A stretch of 64,000 nucleotides of DNA from Hydractinia symbiolongicarpus (lineage: Eukaryota; Cnidaria; Hydrozoa; Anthoathecata; Hydractiniidae): NCBI RefSeq assembly GCF_029227915.1, contig NC_079885.1, forward strand, positions 26,475,001 through 26,539,000, read 5' to 3'. Shown piece by piece: positions 1 to 10,845 of the stretch. A program made the position numbers and the translations under genes. Each line of letters opens with the position of its first letter. The first letter of the stretch is position 1. The notes beneath the pieces were generated by a model. It searched no databases. It had not been told where the DNA came from and was given only the letters and a program-made list of their open reading frames with translations.

Positions 1-2879
1 TTAAAAATGGCCCATCTCAACATTAATGGTCTGTCATCCAAACTAGACTATGTTAAACTTCTGCTACATCAAACAAAACTTGATGTATTCTCTATCTGTG
101 AAACCAAAATTGATGACACCATCACTGACAATGACGTTAAAATTGATGGCTATGTTTGTTATAGGAATGATCGGAATAGACAAGGTGGGGGTGTTCTAAT
201 TTTTGTTAATGAAAACTTGGATAGCCACCTTTTGAAACACCTTTACTTCGAAAATGTTGAATCACTATGGGTGAAAGTGTGCCTGAAAAAAACTAAACCT
301 ATTTACGTGTGTGGGGTTTACAGGCCACCTGGAGGTAGTGATTTGCAGAGTACCGAAAACCTGTGTACTCATTTTAAACAGTGTTTTAACAAGCTCCCAA
401 AAGAAAAAGAAGTTTTTATCTTGGGAGATTTTAACTGTAACATGCTTTCAAAATATGCTCTTTCCTCCAAAATAAAGGAATTATGCTCCACTCTTTTCCT
501 AAAACAACATATTACGGAGCCAACTCGTGTTACTGAAAATAGTAGCACTCTTATAGACTTGATACTTTCTAACAGTTCTTGTATTTCTAAAACTGGTGTC
601 ATGGATTTAGGCATCAGTGATCACAATTTAGTTTATGTGATCAGAAAATTCAAAAGGCCAAAATTTGAACCTAAAACATGCAAGGTTCGTAGCTACAAGA
701 ACTTCAGTAAAGAGGCTTTTCTGAAGGACCTCAGGAATTTAGACTGGTCAATTTTAATAATTATGATGACCTTGATGAAGCATGTGAGAAACTGAATAAA
801 AATGTTAAAACAGTGGCTGACAAACATGCCCCTTTCAAAACACATAGATTTTCTGGCCGTGTTGAGGCATGGGTCACTGATGAATTAATAATAGCCATCA
901 AAGAAAGAGACTTCTTGAAACGGAAAGCATCAAAAACAAAATCCATCATAGACTGGGAAGCTTTCAAACAAAAAAGGAACCAGGTAATAGGTCTCAAAAA
1001 TCGACTCAAAAACGAGTACTATAATGACGTTTTGCAGGACTTTCAAAAACGGCCAAAACAACTTTGGAAAACCCTAAAAAAACTGGTTCCTGCTAAGTCA
1101 GGCAATACTACCTCGATAAAACGAGTAGTCCAAAACGATGGTACAGAAACTTCTCACCCAAAAGAAATTTCCAACACATTCAATTCATTTTTTGTCAGTG
1201 TTGGTGCCAAACTAGCCTCTAAATTTTCTTCTGACACTACTAATGTTAATCCACCTGTTAGCGGACACAATTTTCGGTGGGCTCGTATTGAGACCAAAAG
1301 TGTCGAAAAAATAATTAGTTCACTAAAACTTAATAAAGCTACAGGCTTGGACGGAATTGGTTCACGACTGCTAAAAGCAGGTTCGTCAGTTTTAAGTATT
1401 TATTTATCAAGTCTTTTCAACAAATCTTTATTTACTGGTTATGTACCTAAATGTTGGAAGACTAAAAGGGTCTCGCCTATTTTTAAAAGTGGCAATAAAA
1501 CAGATCCTACTAATTATCGGCCTATCTCCATTTTGCCAATTCCTATGAAAATTTTTGAAAAGTTAGTGCATGAGCAAATGTCTCATTTTATTTCTGAGCA
1601 CAACTTCCTGAATGACAGACAGTCCGGATTTCGAAAACTCTTTTCCACAGAAACTGCAGTAGTCGATGTCTCTGATTTTATTCTTACTGAGCTCGACCAA
1701 CATAACTTTGTTTGTGCTGTGCTCATTGACCTTAAAAAAGCTTTTGACACTGTTGATCATAAAATTTTGTTAAAAAAACTATGGTGTTTTGGCATCAGAG
1801 ATGCTGCCTTTGACTGGTTCGAGTCCTACTTAACGGGCTGAATGCAGCTGACTCTTGTAAACGACACAGGATCAGATCTGCTTCATGAAGACGCTTTTGG
1901 GGTGCCGCAGGGATCTGTGTTGGGGCCCCTGCTCTTTCTTTTGTATATTGATGACTTAAAATCTGTCATCAATTCAAACTACCACCATCTATATGCAGAT
2001 GATACAATAATTATTTCGTCTCATAAAAACTTGGATACCCTTGTCTCCCAGGTCGAGTTAGAACTTTCGCAAGTCGACCTCTGGCTGAATAATAACAAAA
2101 TGACTATTAATACGGACAAAACTAAAACAATCTTTTTCGGCAACCACAGCCAGTTAAAAAAAGTTGAGAACAAAACTATCAACTATATGGGTATTCCTTT
2201 GAAGAGGAGCGAAAAAGTTAAATATCTTGGGGTAACATTTGATCAAAAAATGCAATGGGAAAAGCACATTAATGACATAAATAGAAAAATACTAATTAAA
2301 TATTCTAAAATTAGAACCATTGCATCCTGTTTAACACCTCACACAAAAAACCTTTTAATTAATGCACTTGTCATGCCATATTTCCACTACTGCTCCTCGG
2401 CATGGGCTTGTGCCACCCAAGGTAGATTGGGAAAACTAGAAAAACGATTAAAATGTGTCCGTACCTTTCTTGGGAAAGAGAGGGAATATTCAATGAATAA
2501 TTTACTCATCAAAAACGATGCCATATTAGTTTTCAAAGCCATGAATCACATTGCTCCTGATTACATGCGCTCAAAATTCCTTTTGACAAAAAACTGTCAT
2601 AATCATCAAACAAGAGGAGCTTCAAAAAACAGGTTCACACGTCCCTTGGTCAACACGGAATTTGGCAAAAAAGCCTTCCCATTTAGAGCTGCAAAAGTGT
2701 GGAATAATCTTCCAGACCAAGTGACCTGTGATGGAAGTCTGCTTTCGTTTAAGACTTCCATCTCGAATGTATTTGGCAAATTCTAATGGAGATCACTTTT
2801 TAACTTTTTAATTTTTGTTTTTTATTCTTTTTCTTTTCAATTTTCACAGATTATAAATGTTACTATGTTTGATTGAGCT
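1..2879 (+). mobile_element. APE-type non-LTR retrotransposon (LINE copy 1), decayed, 5' end outside window
   Basis: The reading frame at 7-795 encodes an apurinic-type endonuclease (N-terminal AHLNINGL, GDFNCN, and SDHNLVY near its end). The frame at 813-1841 holds the RT fingers and palm (KATGLDGI, NYRPISILP, AFDTVDHKI). The frame at 1842-2786 continues with GVPQGSVLGPLL and the catalytic box YADD, followed by the thumb and C-terminus. Two lesions break it: a frameshift near 745-810 joining frames 1 and 3, and an in-frame TGA at 1839-1841 immediately before MQLTLVND. The 3' UTR runs to about 2879, where it meets an inverted SINE. A second copy lies at 8690-10070 on the minus strand and shares more than 95% of the bases compared. 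The clade is not certain; the domain order fits CR1/Jockey-like LINEs. The protein is not functional as it stands. Confidence 0.9.
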
Positions 2880-2880
2880 G

Positions 2881-3094
2881 ACAGACCCAATTAGAGCCCG
2901 CGCTCTACTAGACAACTCCCGGCAACATCCAACGGCCCACACAGTGTGCCATCTTCCCAATTTCCCTCACATGGCTTGGGTTAACCCGGGGCTATGGTAA
3001 CATTCACTCGCCCATGTTGAATCGCCGTCAAGAGGAATCGAACCCCGGTCTCCCGCACAGAGTACGAAAGCTATAACCACTAATCTGCGGCGCC
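2881..3094 (-). mobile_element. tRNA-derived SINE (family 1), inverted, 3' truncated
   Basis: Read on the minus strand it starts GGCGCCGCAGATTAGTGG, an RNA polymerase III A-box region. A perfect B box, GGTTCGATTCC, follows, then the same body as the SINE at 8041. It abuts the 3' UTR of LINE copy 1 and replaces that LINE's 3' tail. The SINE's own 3' part is missing. Confidence 0.8.
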
Positions 3095-3181
3095 ATGGGT
3101 CATCCCAACTGTACTGTTAGAAAGCTAGCTAGCAAGCTTAGTATGTAATAAATTTTAAGTTTCGCTACATAGCAATCTAAC

Positions 3182-3323
3182 CTTTCGTGGCTGGGCTGCT
3201 GAGTTGGTGCCGAAAGTTATTAACTAAATCTGCTTGTTGGACCTTTCCCTTGTTCTTGACAAGAAACTCACGGACTGCATCAATGCTGATTATCTCATCT
3301 GGTTCATTTTCTTTATCAGTCAT
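3182..3323 (-). CDS. First coding exon of a SOWAH-like (sosondowah ankyrin family) protein
   Basis: On the minus strand an ATG at 3323-3321 opens 47 codons plus one base, ending in a consensus-like donor (AAG|GTTAGA at 3182/3181). The peptide begins MTDKENEPDEIISIDAV and continues with REFLVKNKGKVQQADLVNNF. The pattern A-V-x-x-F-L followed by G-K-V and D-L-V-x-x-F resembles the N-terminal winged-helix segment of SOWAH ankyrin-repeat proteins, whose exact function is unclear. The rest of the gene would lie to the left, so LINE copy 1 and its SINE would sit in the first intron. The exon is too short for a family assignment by eye to be secure. The reading frame, start and donor are clearly visible; the family name is an inference. 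Confidence 0.5.
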
Positions 3324-4512
3324 TGTAACACAGTAATATTAAGGCACTGTTGATCTACTGGACATTAAAAAGCTACCGTTACGTTACTGCCATGCAACAA
3401 TTTAATGATGATTTGTTTTGACAGGCAGCCATTTGTATTGTGCCGTGTTCATTTTGTTGGTTATGAACAGGCCAGTATGACGTTCCCTGCTTTGTTTACA
3501 TTCTTGGCATTTTTGGCGGCCCCAAACCTCACTTTTTCGCCATTCGCGCACGAAACCGTTTTCGTTGTTCAGGTCTTTTTTTTACCATATTTTATGAATA
3601 ATTAAAGTAAAAAGAAATATAAGTATCAAGTAAAAATACATTTATTAAGTAGAAGGAAATTGAAAAAGTAAAACTTTTTTCAGGGCGCCTAGCAGATCAA
3701 TTTCACTATGGGCGTAAAATCCGTACGCCTTCTTAGGGCACTAGAGCGCATTGCCTAATTACTCGTTCTATGAAATGAAATTTATGTAAATCTGATAAAG
3801 GGCTTTTTATTTGATATTAAGTGTCTTCCAAAGGCGCCTTCTTAAAAGAGAACTCATACTGGTAAAGTAATGTTACAGCGCGGCGCAGCATACGGTGAGC
3901 CACATTAAGAAAGTATTCAACTTTTGTGATGTGCGCAATGTGACGTTGTTCAACTTATAATTTAAATTCCGTTATTATTTTACAATGAGAAACTTTCCGC
4001 AGCGATAGAAGCAAAGGCGTGAAAATTTGCATGTTTTTTAGGTCTTTTGAGTGCCCGGAGATTTTTTAGTGGTTTAGTGGATTTTATAGCGGTTAATCAA
4101 AAATACGTTAACGAGTTTCTCACTCTACAATATTGACTTATTGTAATATGAAAAAGGGGATAAAGTTAAATGCTGACAAGCATCCAAGTCATCATAAGAG
4201 TATTCATGTGACTTATATTGGTCCTTACTGCTTTACGCAAATAAAACCACATTTTTTTTAGAGAAAAAGGATGTTGAGAATTCCTGCATGTTTGAAGAAT
4301 GATGTATTATTTTCGCACATGCCCATCATGCAATTTATTTTACGTATTATAAAAAATTTAAAGGACTGTAAGTTTCTTGTATGACCTTTCGCCTCAAAGT
4401 TCCTTCAAAAGTAACTCAAAAACATAAACACAACAAAATAGCCGCATGGCTAGGCAACATGACCCGAAATAATTAAAATGTATTGTCCTTTTTATGAATA
4501 AATATACACGTA
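3324..4512. other. Non-coding stretch upstream of the SOWAH-like exon
   Basis: No convincing coding exon was found. It should hold the promoter of the minus-strand gene starting at 3323. Short GGCGCC-containing motifs occur near 3685-3840. No repeat boundaries could be drawn. Confidence 0.4.
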
Positions 4513-4924
4513 TACCGTAATGATCCAAACAAGCGCCCTGGGCACTTATTTAATTTTGGATTTTTTGCATGGGCGCTCAATCAGGGGGGGCGCTTAAAAA
4601 ATGCTGGGCGCTTATAAATTTTTCCTAATTTTGTACAAGTTAAAGACACGATAATTTTTATTTTTGTTTTTTTTCCCTGAAAAATAAAACTGAACAAAAG
4701 ATGTAAAAAAAGCAAGTTTAGTCTTTCAAGGGTTTTTTAGTTTTGCTTTTTATACAGCATCGACATTCTCAATATATATTTCTTAAGGTAGTTTTGATAA
4801 AGCGCCCCCTTTTATCAGGTGGGTGCTTATTCGAGGAGGGTGCTTAATAAGTGCTGGGCGCTTATTGAACTTTAAGGAAATTACTTGGGCACTTGAAGAG
4901 TGCGCTAATTAAATTATTACGGTA
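4513..4924. mobile_element. Non-autonomous TIR element with TACCGTAAT termini
   Basis: A 9-bp perfect inverted repeat bounds the stretch (TACCGTAAT at 4513-4521, ATTACGGTA at 4916-4924). Inside, the motif GGGCGCTTA/GGCACTTAT recurs in both orientations (about 4540-4615 and 4800-4905), forming subterminal arrays. There is no coding capacity. The layout is that of a MITE. The superfamily is not determined; no clear target duplication was resolved beyond a possible TA. Confidence 0.6.
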
Positions 4925-6587
4925 CGTGCATATTATTATACGTCATTTCTGACTCTCCTCGCGAAAGTTTCTCCTTTGGAACATTATCCAAAACACGATT
5001 TTTTTTCGTGAAATAACAGATAATTATCTCTAGCGAAAATTTCTTTTACAATTTTTGAATTTTCTTTTTGTTCTATAAAAAACAAAAAACACTGTCATTA
5101 AATTAAAAAAAACTGAATTATAATCAACCAGTGAGCATAAAGCCAGCATGACCACATCTTGCCGTCTTATAATGAAGGAGTTAACCATATTCGTTCGGCG
5201 GAGTGAGACCATTCTCGCTTGAAAGATTAAGAAAGCAAGGATTTGCCGATAGTGTTTACGTGAGCAAAGAACAATCGAAGTAACCAATCAAAATAAGTAG
5301 TCAGTATTCTGACCCCAGAAAATTGGACCCAGTGTAATTTTTCGCACCTCAAACATTTCAATCGCCTATGGTAAAAAAGTTATATTGGGTCTCGAGCTAG
5401 GGCTTTATATTCGAGCTAGACCTTTGTATATAATTTACACCGTCAACACGAAGCAGATGATCGTTCTACCTGTGTATACACGCCATAAGATAACTGGTTG
5501 CGTCGTTAACATGGGGATGTAGTGTAGATATTTATCTTGTGACTCGCAGTTCTTGCAACCGTAACTTAAACCTTGCTTGTTACCAGGCAGTACCGTAACG
5601 AAATTATTATCGGAAACACAGGCAAGACTATTTAGTTACCCTGAAACTTGTTTCCATGATCTCTTGTCTAGAGACGCGCTGGTGTTATGGTCATCTTGAA
5701 TACGCCCTAGGAATGAGGTTGTCCTGAAACCGGAAATATTTACTCCTACAACTGCAGCTTTTGTGTTTAATCTTATCAAAAGTTTGGTTTTAACAGAAAT
5801 TTGCGCTCTTTTGTTTTTCTTTTATTCTAATTTCATGCCCCCAGAATATTACAAAAGGAACCTTTCTCGGTTTTATAAAAGAGCGGCCTATCGATATTAC
5901 TACAAATACATGATTTTTCAATTTATTAGGAAATACGACTGCTACATTTTGGCACATTATGGTTTAAAATTTAGATTTTAGCTTTTAATGAAAAACGATA
6001 AAATGTAAAACCTTGTTTAAACTTGTTACCTTGCTTTTCCGACTTCTCGTTTCGCTTCGTGTACTTTTTAGAGTACTATCGTGTTTCTTACACAAATATT
6101 AAAGAAATACAAATAAACCTTGGAAATTAATCTGGAGCTTAAGCTCTTTCCCAGCACCTGTTGTATCTTTTTTTACATCAAGACGGCGAGACCCGCCCTG
6201 ATGTCAGAAAATATTTTTGGGACTGTAATTCCCTGCTTTTCTTTAAATAAAAACCCTGAATTAGAATATTAGCGATGAGGAAAGGAATACAAAAGAAATT
6301 ATTACTCTAATATTAGAACCCTGTCAATTTTCTTTATATTTTATGAAGAAAGGCTTTCTCTAAAAAAATGGAAATTCTCTAGGCCTCGTTCCAAAAGGCT
6401 GGTATCCTCTTTGGATATCAGGGACGAAAAAGAATAAATAGAGAACGAACTCTGAATACCTCTTTTGTTGGAAGATTCTTACGAATGACATAAAAAAGCT
6501 TTTTATATAAACAATAAAAATTTTTTGATCGAGACTCAATACTGCTCAAGTTTTTATAGCTCGACCGTTGATTATTGCTGTTTGTTA
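4925..6587. other. Intergenic stretch without recognised genes
   Basis: AT-rich sequence with poly-A/T runs. Open frames here (for example 5763-5981) have no recognisable domain, and their composition looks like chance translation of AT-rich DNA. Confidence 0.4.
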
Positions 6588-6682
6588 GCATCCTCGTCCC
6601 CAGGGTTTGTTTCCTATATTTTAAAGCCGCCAGCACTTACGCCGGCCTTTATGTCAAAAAGGCAAAAGTCCGGGACGAGGTT
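6588..6682. mobile_element. Palindromic MITE with CCTCGTCCCC termini (family P)
   Basis: The inverted ends read CCTCGTCCCCAGGG on the left and GGGACGAGG on the right. The 9-bp direct repeat TGTTTGTTA (6579-6587 and 6683-6691) flanks it and is read as the target duplication. The interior contains a GGCAAAA motif seen in other copies. No coding capacity. Confidence 0.7.
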
Positions 6683-6843
6683 TGTTTGTTACTATTTACT
6701 TGGGAAGACCAAATTTACTTTTAGCTTAGTATACTAATCAAAATCAAACTTTCACATATATGTGGATTTCGTAGGTCTCATATTGTAGCATGCCAATTAT
6801 AGATAAATCACATTAAGAAGAGCCTCAAAGGAACGAAATATCT

Positions 6844-6906
6844 ATTCTCGACTCCAGAGCTCTTTGAGATAAACTAGTTTTTCTCAAAGAGCTCTGGGGT
6901 CAAGAA
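6844..6906. repeat. Long hairpin with a CAAAGAGCTCTGG stem
   Basis: The arm 6844-6869 (ATTCTCGACTCCAGAGCTCT and onward) pairs with 6880-6906, leaving a loop of about 11 bases; only a few stem positions mismatch. A related half-site, CAAAGAGCTCTGGGCACGAG, occurs near 59173-59192. This suggests a second palindromic MITE family. Confidence 0.7.
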
Positions 6907-7084
6907 TGCGAAATATCAAGAGCAAGAGCCATGCTGTCATCCGCATTACTTAGCACGCAAATGGTTGTATCTACAAACCTAATCTTGATGAATGACCTTG
7001 GCGAAGTTCAAATTGCGTGAATCCAATGTAGAAATAGCCTGAGTAATTACTCGTGGGGACGAACTTGAAGCTTGGAGCTGCTAG

Positions 7085-7148
7085 CAACCTCGTCCCCAGG
7101 ACGGCCGTCCAAATATAAAAAGCCTAACAGGTCCTGGGGACGAGGTTA
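7085..7148. mobile_element. Short palindromic MITE (family P)
   Basis: The ends are CAACCTCGTCCCCAGG and CCTGGGGACGAGGTTA, an almost perfect foldback. The 10-bp direct repeat GAGCTGCTAG lies on both sides (7075-7084 and 7149-7158). At 64 bp it is the shortest copy in the window. Confidence 0.75.
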
Positions 7149-7499
7149 GAGCTGCTAGGTAAACTAAACCAAGCTTATCACACAAAGTTAAAATAAAGGA
7201 AAAAACATATAGGGCAATTGATTGGGTTCCGCGAAAATAAGAATCCCTACCTCTTTACTTCATACGATTCGCTTCAAAAAATAATACCCACAATATTATA
7301 TCTGCTGTTTTAAGTGTATGAATTCAATCTCGTTGTGTTCCCAGTGCTTAAAAAAACAGGACTGTGCAGTGCTATGGTCAGAGGGTCGAACGTCGGGCAA
7401 AGCATTCTAGCGACGGAACGGATTGACCCTGCACGTAATTGCGATCGTTCTCCGGGTGTTTTACACCAAACGCAAAGCAGCAGAAAGGCTGAAAAAGAG
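7149..7499. promoter_or_regulatory. Probable 5' flank / 5' UTR of the Rieske gene
   Basis: This holds the sequence immediately upstream of the chosen Rieske start at 7500. The reading frame stays open upstream to 7314 without homology, which is why the more internal ATG was preferred. No defined promoter element was recognised. Confidence 0.35.
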
Positions 7500-7695
7500 A
7501 TGTTGTCCACTCGAAACATATCACAGAGTTTTGCGAAATATCTCTCTCCTAAGGTCGTAACTGTAAGTTGCCAAAGAACAGTTATTCCTCCTGTTGTCGA
7601 AACAACAAAAGCAGTTACATACTCAAAATCTAACTATTGTATCAGCCCTTTTTTGGGACCCACTGCAAAATGGTCAGTTGTCAAATCTGGACTTG
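7500..7695 (+). CDS. UQCRFS1: Cytochrome b-c1 complex Rieske subunit, exon 1 (mitochondrial presequence)
   Basis: The exon encodes 65 residues plus one base, beginning MLSTRNISQSFAKYLSPKVV. It has few acidic residues and is rich in Ser, Thr, Lys and hydroxyl/hydrophobic residues, as expected of a mitochondrial targeting sequence. It ends GGACTTG|GTAAGT, a consensus donor in phase 1. The acceptor of the Rieske body at 19361/19362 is also phase 1, and the joined reading frame is continuous (G66 is split across the junction). The start at 7500 gives a 268-residue precursor, close to the 274 of the human protein, whose presequence also begins ML-S. No other candidate 5' exon was found in the 11.7 kb between. 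The exon pairing is an inference from phase, splice-site strength and length. Confidence 0.7.
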
Positions 7696-8040
7696 GTAAG
7701 TTGAACAAAGATTGTATAGTTACCCAGCAGCTAATTTTTATAAATCCTAGCATTTAAAGTATTGAAAGTCATGAATTGTGTTATCCAAGGATGATGCTAG
7801 CTATATACGCAAACACCCCAATTTGATCATGACTCCCCGTCCCCCTTGCTTATATTTATACAGCACTTTGTTATAAAGTTTTTTAGATGTTTATAACTGG
7901 AAATATATTTTCATTCATCCTTTAATACAACATAACATGTTTTTTTTAAAATATACTTAAATTTTTCAGAAAAAGCATAAGTTGTGCCCGTACTTTAATA
8001 TAAGGTCACTCAAAATATATATTTGGTTAGCGTCCTTTGT

Positions 8041-8393
8041 GGCGCCGTAGATTAGTGGTTATAGCTTTCGTACTTTGTGCGGGAGACCGGGGTTCGATTC
8101 CTCTTGACGGCGATTCAACATGGGCGAGTGAATGTTACCATAGCTCCGGGTTAACCCAAGCTATGTGAGGGAAATTGGGGAGATGGCACACTGTGTGGCC
8201 GTTGGATGTTGCCGGGAGTTGTCTAGTAGAGCGTGGGCCCTACTAATTGGGTCTGCGTAGCTCAAAATGAGCATTAAATACTCTAGGACTCTCCATCTAA
8301 GCCATGGCCCCTCCTGGAAATAATAGACAGGGTATATCCCTCGATATTTGTGAGGCTAGCCATGTAAAATATGCACATCTATCTATCTATCTA
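8041..8393 (+). mobile_element. tRNA-derived SINE (family 1), full-length copy
   Basis: The head GGCGCCGTAGATTAGTGGTT carries an A box. The B box GGTTCGATTCC is at about 8091-8101. A body of roughly 200 bp follows (AACATGGGCGAGTGAATG and onward). The 3' part ends in a (ATCT)n tail at about 8377-8393. This is the most complete copy in the window and was used to recognise the others. Confidence 0.85.
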
Positions 8394-8648
8394 ATCACAA
8401 AAGTGAGTAAATCGGTTAGTCAGTCAGATATAATTTTTCATTTTCCGTTCTTCGTTTTAAATGTCTTCATTTTTTGTTCTATTTTTGTCAATCAATGCCG
8501 TTCCAATGTTTTTGCATTTTTTGTGTAAATGTGAAGTTGAAAAATATAACTGACTGAGTAGCAAATGGACCATGCAATCCCTAAACCTCTGTGAATGTAA
8601 AATAACAATTGTACGTAACAATCATTATCCTGAGGATCTAAATTTAGT

Positions 8649-8686
8649 GGCACCGTAGGTCAGTGGTTATAACTTTCGCACTTTGT
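8649..8686 (+). mobile_element. SINE family 1 head fragment
   Basis: Only the first 38 bp are present (GGCACCGTAGGTCAGTGGTT and onward). It stops at CTTTGT, where an (AAT)n microsatellite begins; the microsatellite is shared with the tail of the neighbouring minus-strand LINE copy. Confidence 0.7.
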
Positions 8687-8689
8687 AAT

Positions 8690-10070
8690 AATAATAATAA
8701 TATTAATAATAATAATAATAATAAATATTTAAAGTGGCTAGCCCAGAAAATCACAAAAACCTATAGTTAGTGGATTGTTTCCGCTGGGGGCCACTAGAAC
8801 AAAAAAGAAACAAAAAATGATAAACCTTAGACTGCCTCAGCTCAATCAAACATAGTAACTTTTATAATCTGTGAAAATTGAAAAGAAAAAGAATAAAAAA
8901 CAAAAATTAAAAAGTTAAAAGTGATCTCCATTAGAATTTGCCAAATACATTAGAGATGGAAGTCTTAAACGAAAGCAGACTTCCATCACAGGTCACTTGG
9001 TCTGGAAGATTATTCCACACTTTTGCAGCTCTAAATGGGAAGGCTTTTTTTCCAAATTCCGTGTTGACCAAGGGAAGTGTGAACCTGTTTTTTGAAGCTC
9101 CTCTTGTTTGATGATTATGACAGTTTTTTGTCAAAAGGAATTTTGAGCGCATGTAATCAGGAGCAATGTGATTCATGGCTTTGAAAACTAATATGGCATC
9201 GTTTTTGATGAATAAATTATTCATTGAATATTCCCTCTCTTTCCCAAGAAAGGTACGGACACATTTTAATCGTTTTTCTAGTTTTCCCAATCTACCTTGG
9301 GTGGCACAAGCCTGTGCCGAGGAGCAAAATGAGACATTTGCTCATGCACTAACTTTTCAAAAATTTTCATAGGAATTGGCAAAATGGAGATAGGCCGATA
9401 ATTAGTAGGATCTGTTTTATTGCCGCTTTTAAAAATAGGCGAGACCCTTTTAGTCTTCCAACATTTAGGTACATAACCAGTAAATAAAGATTTGTTGAAA
9501 AGACTTGATAAATAAATACTTAAAACTGATGAACCTGCTTTTAGCAGTCGTGAACCAATTCCGTCCAAGCCTGTAGCTTTATTAAGTTTTAGTGAACTAA
9601 TTATTTTTTCGACACTTTTGGTCTTAATACGAGCCCACCGAAAATCGTGTCCGCTAACAGGTGGATTAACATTAGTAGTGTCAGAAGAAAATTTAGAGGC
9701 TAGTTTGGCACCAACACTGACAAAAAATGAATTGAATGTGTTGGAAATTTCTTTTTGGGTGAGAAGTTTCTGTACCATCGTTTTGGACTAGTCGTTTTAT
9801 CGAGGTAGTATTGCCTGACTTATCAGGAACCAGTTTTTTTAGGGTTTTCCAAAGTTGTTTTGGCCGTTTTTGAAAGTCCTGCAAAACGTCATTATAGTAC
9901 TCGTTTTTAAGTCGATTTTTGAGACCTATTACCTGGTTCCTTTTTTGTTTGAAAGCTTCCCAGTCTATGATGGATTTTGTTTTTGATGCTTTCCGTTTCA
10001 AGAAGTCTCTTTCTTTGATGGCCAGAAAATCTATGTGTTTTGAAAGGGGCATGTTTGTCAGCCACTGTTT
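8690..10070 (-). mobile_element. LINE copy 2, internally deleted non-LTR retrotransposon
   Basis: It is nearly identical to 800-2879 of LINE copy 1 but inverted. The ORF piece at 8931-9290 is the C-terminal part, 9278-9778 the RT N-terminal part, and 9693-10193 the linker upstream. About 800 bp equivalent to 1589-2391 of copy 1 are missing at the junction near 9325, removing the RT core with its YADD box. A second 36-bp deletion lies near 10020. The 3' tail is an (ATT)n repeat at 8687-8733, downstream of a 3' UTR longer than that kept in copy 1. It lies in the Rieske intron and cannot encode a working RT. Confidence 0.85.
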
Positions 10071-10163
10071 GTGAATTTTACCATAGCCCCAGGTGAATCC
10101 CAGCCATGCGAGGGAAATTGACAGCCATTGTCTGGTATTGTACAGGAAGTTGTTGACAGAGTG
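10071..10163 (+). mobile_element. SINE family 1, left part, split by the Ty3 insertion
   Basis: Diverged SINE body (ACCATAGCCCC, AGGGAAATTG), ending at AGTG next to the Ty3 LTR. The same SINE resumes at 17614. Its 5' head is missing, and it abuts LINE copy 2. Confidence 0.7.
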
Positions 10164-10493
10164 TGTTGTAAGGTGTTGGACAGACAAGAACACTTGTGTA
10201 TGTTGTTAAATATATTATATAGCTCCTCACTTGTTACATGTCTGTTGCCTACTGATACAGGCTAGCACACCCACTGACCATACCTGGACTCTCCATCCTA
10301 CAGCTAAAGGAGAGTCTTGACTAGAGCCCAGGTGGTCAGGGGAAAGTACAGGACAGAACAGCAAAACAAACATGGCTGACTCACTGCAAAACAAATACAC
10401 AAATGCCATGTTTGCAGGACAGGGAACACTGAGATATAAATATAACAAACTATATACAATTTACAGATATATATACAAAACAGTTCTCCTACA
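10164..10493 (-). repeat. 3' LTR of the Ty3/gypsy element
   Basis: Begins TGTTGTAAGGTG and ends TCTCCTACA on the + strand. Same length and sequence as 17280-17609 wherever compared. Confidence 0.95.
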
Positions 10494-10501
10494 CTCTCCC
10501 C
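10494..10501 (-). promoter_or_regulatory. Polypurine tract of the Ty3/gypsy element
   Basis: On the minus strand GGGGAGAG directly precedes the 3' LTR. This is the expected site of plus-strand DNA priming. Confidence 0.6.
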
Positions 10502-10845
10502 AACTTTCTGAAGATATCGCCATAACTTAACAACCAAATAAATCGTAACTCTGCAACGACTCGTAATTAGATCCAATCGACTGCCAATCACGCATGAATA
10601 TCCAACCATCACCAACCATCGGAATTTACGTTGATAACACATTCAATATGTTTCAATGATATATTGACTTGAATACAGTTCAATTTCAATATTTTCTTTC
10701 CATCAGTCATTTACGTTGAATTTACGTTGAACTACGTGTAATTTTTTTTTTTTTTTTAACACATGGTATAACTTCTTAGGAGCTAGTATGGCGTACGGGT
10801 GACAGAGCTTGAAATCCCTCCACAAGAGTGACAATGGCTGCTAAC

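Noticed and set aside
5763-5981. 72-codon frame rich in Tyr and Phe
   Set aside because: Composition follows the AT-rich DNA; no domain and no neighbouring exon.
7540-7570. Similarity of CTCCTAAGGTCGTAACTG to a conserved large-subunit rRNA segment
   Set aside because: Only about ten bases match, and the sequence lies inside a continuous presequence-like reading frame.
8041-8112. A tRNA gene, because of A- and B-box sequences
   Set aside because: The same sequence recurs with a 200-300-bp body and ATCT tail in several places and lacks a proper cloverleaf 3' half, so it is a SINE head.
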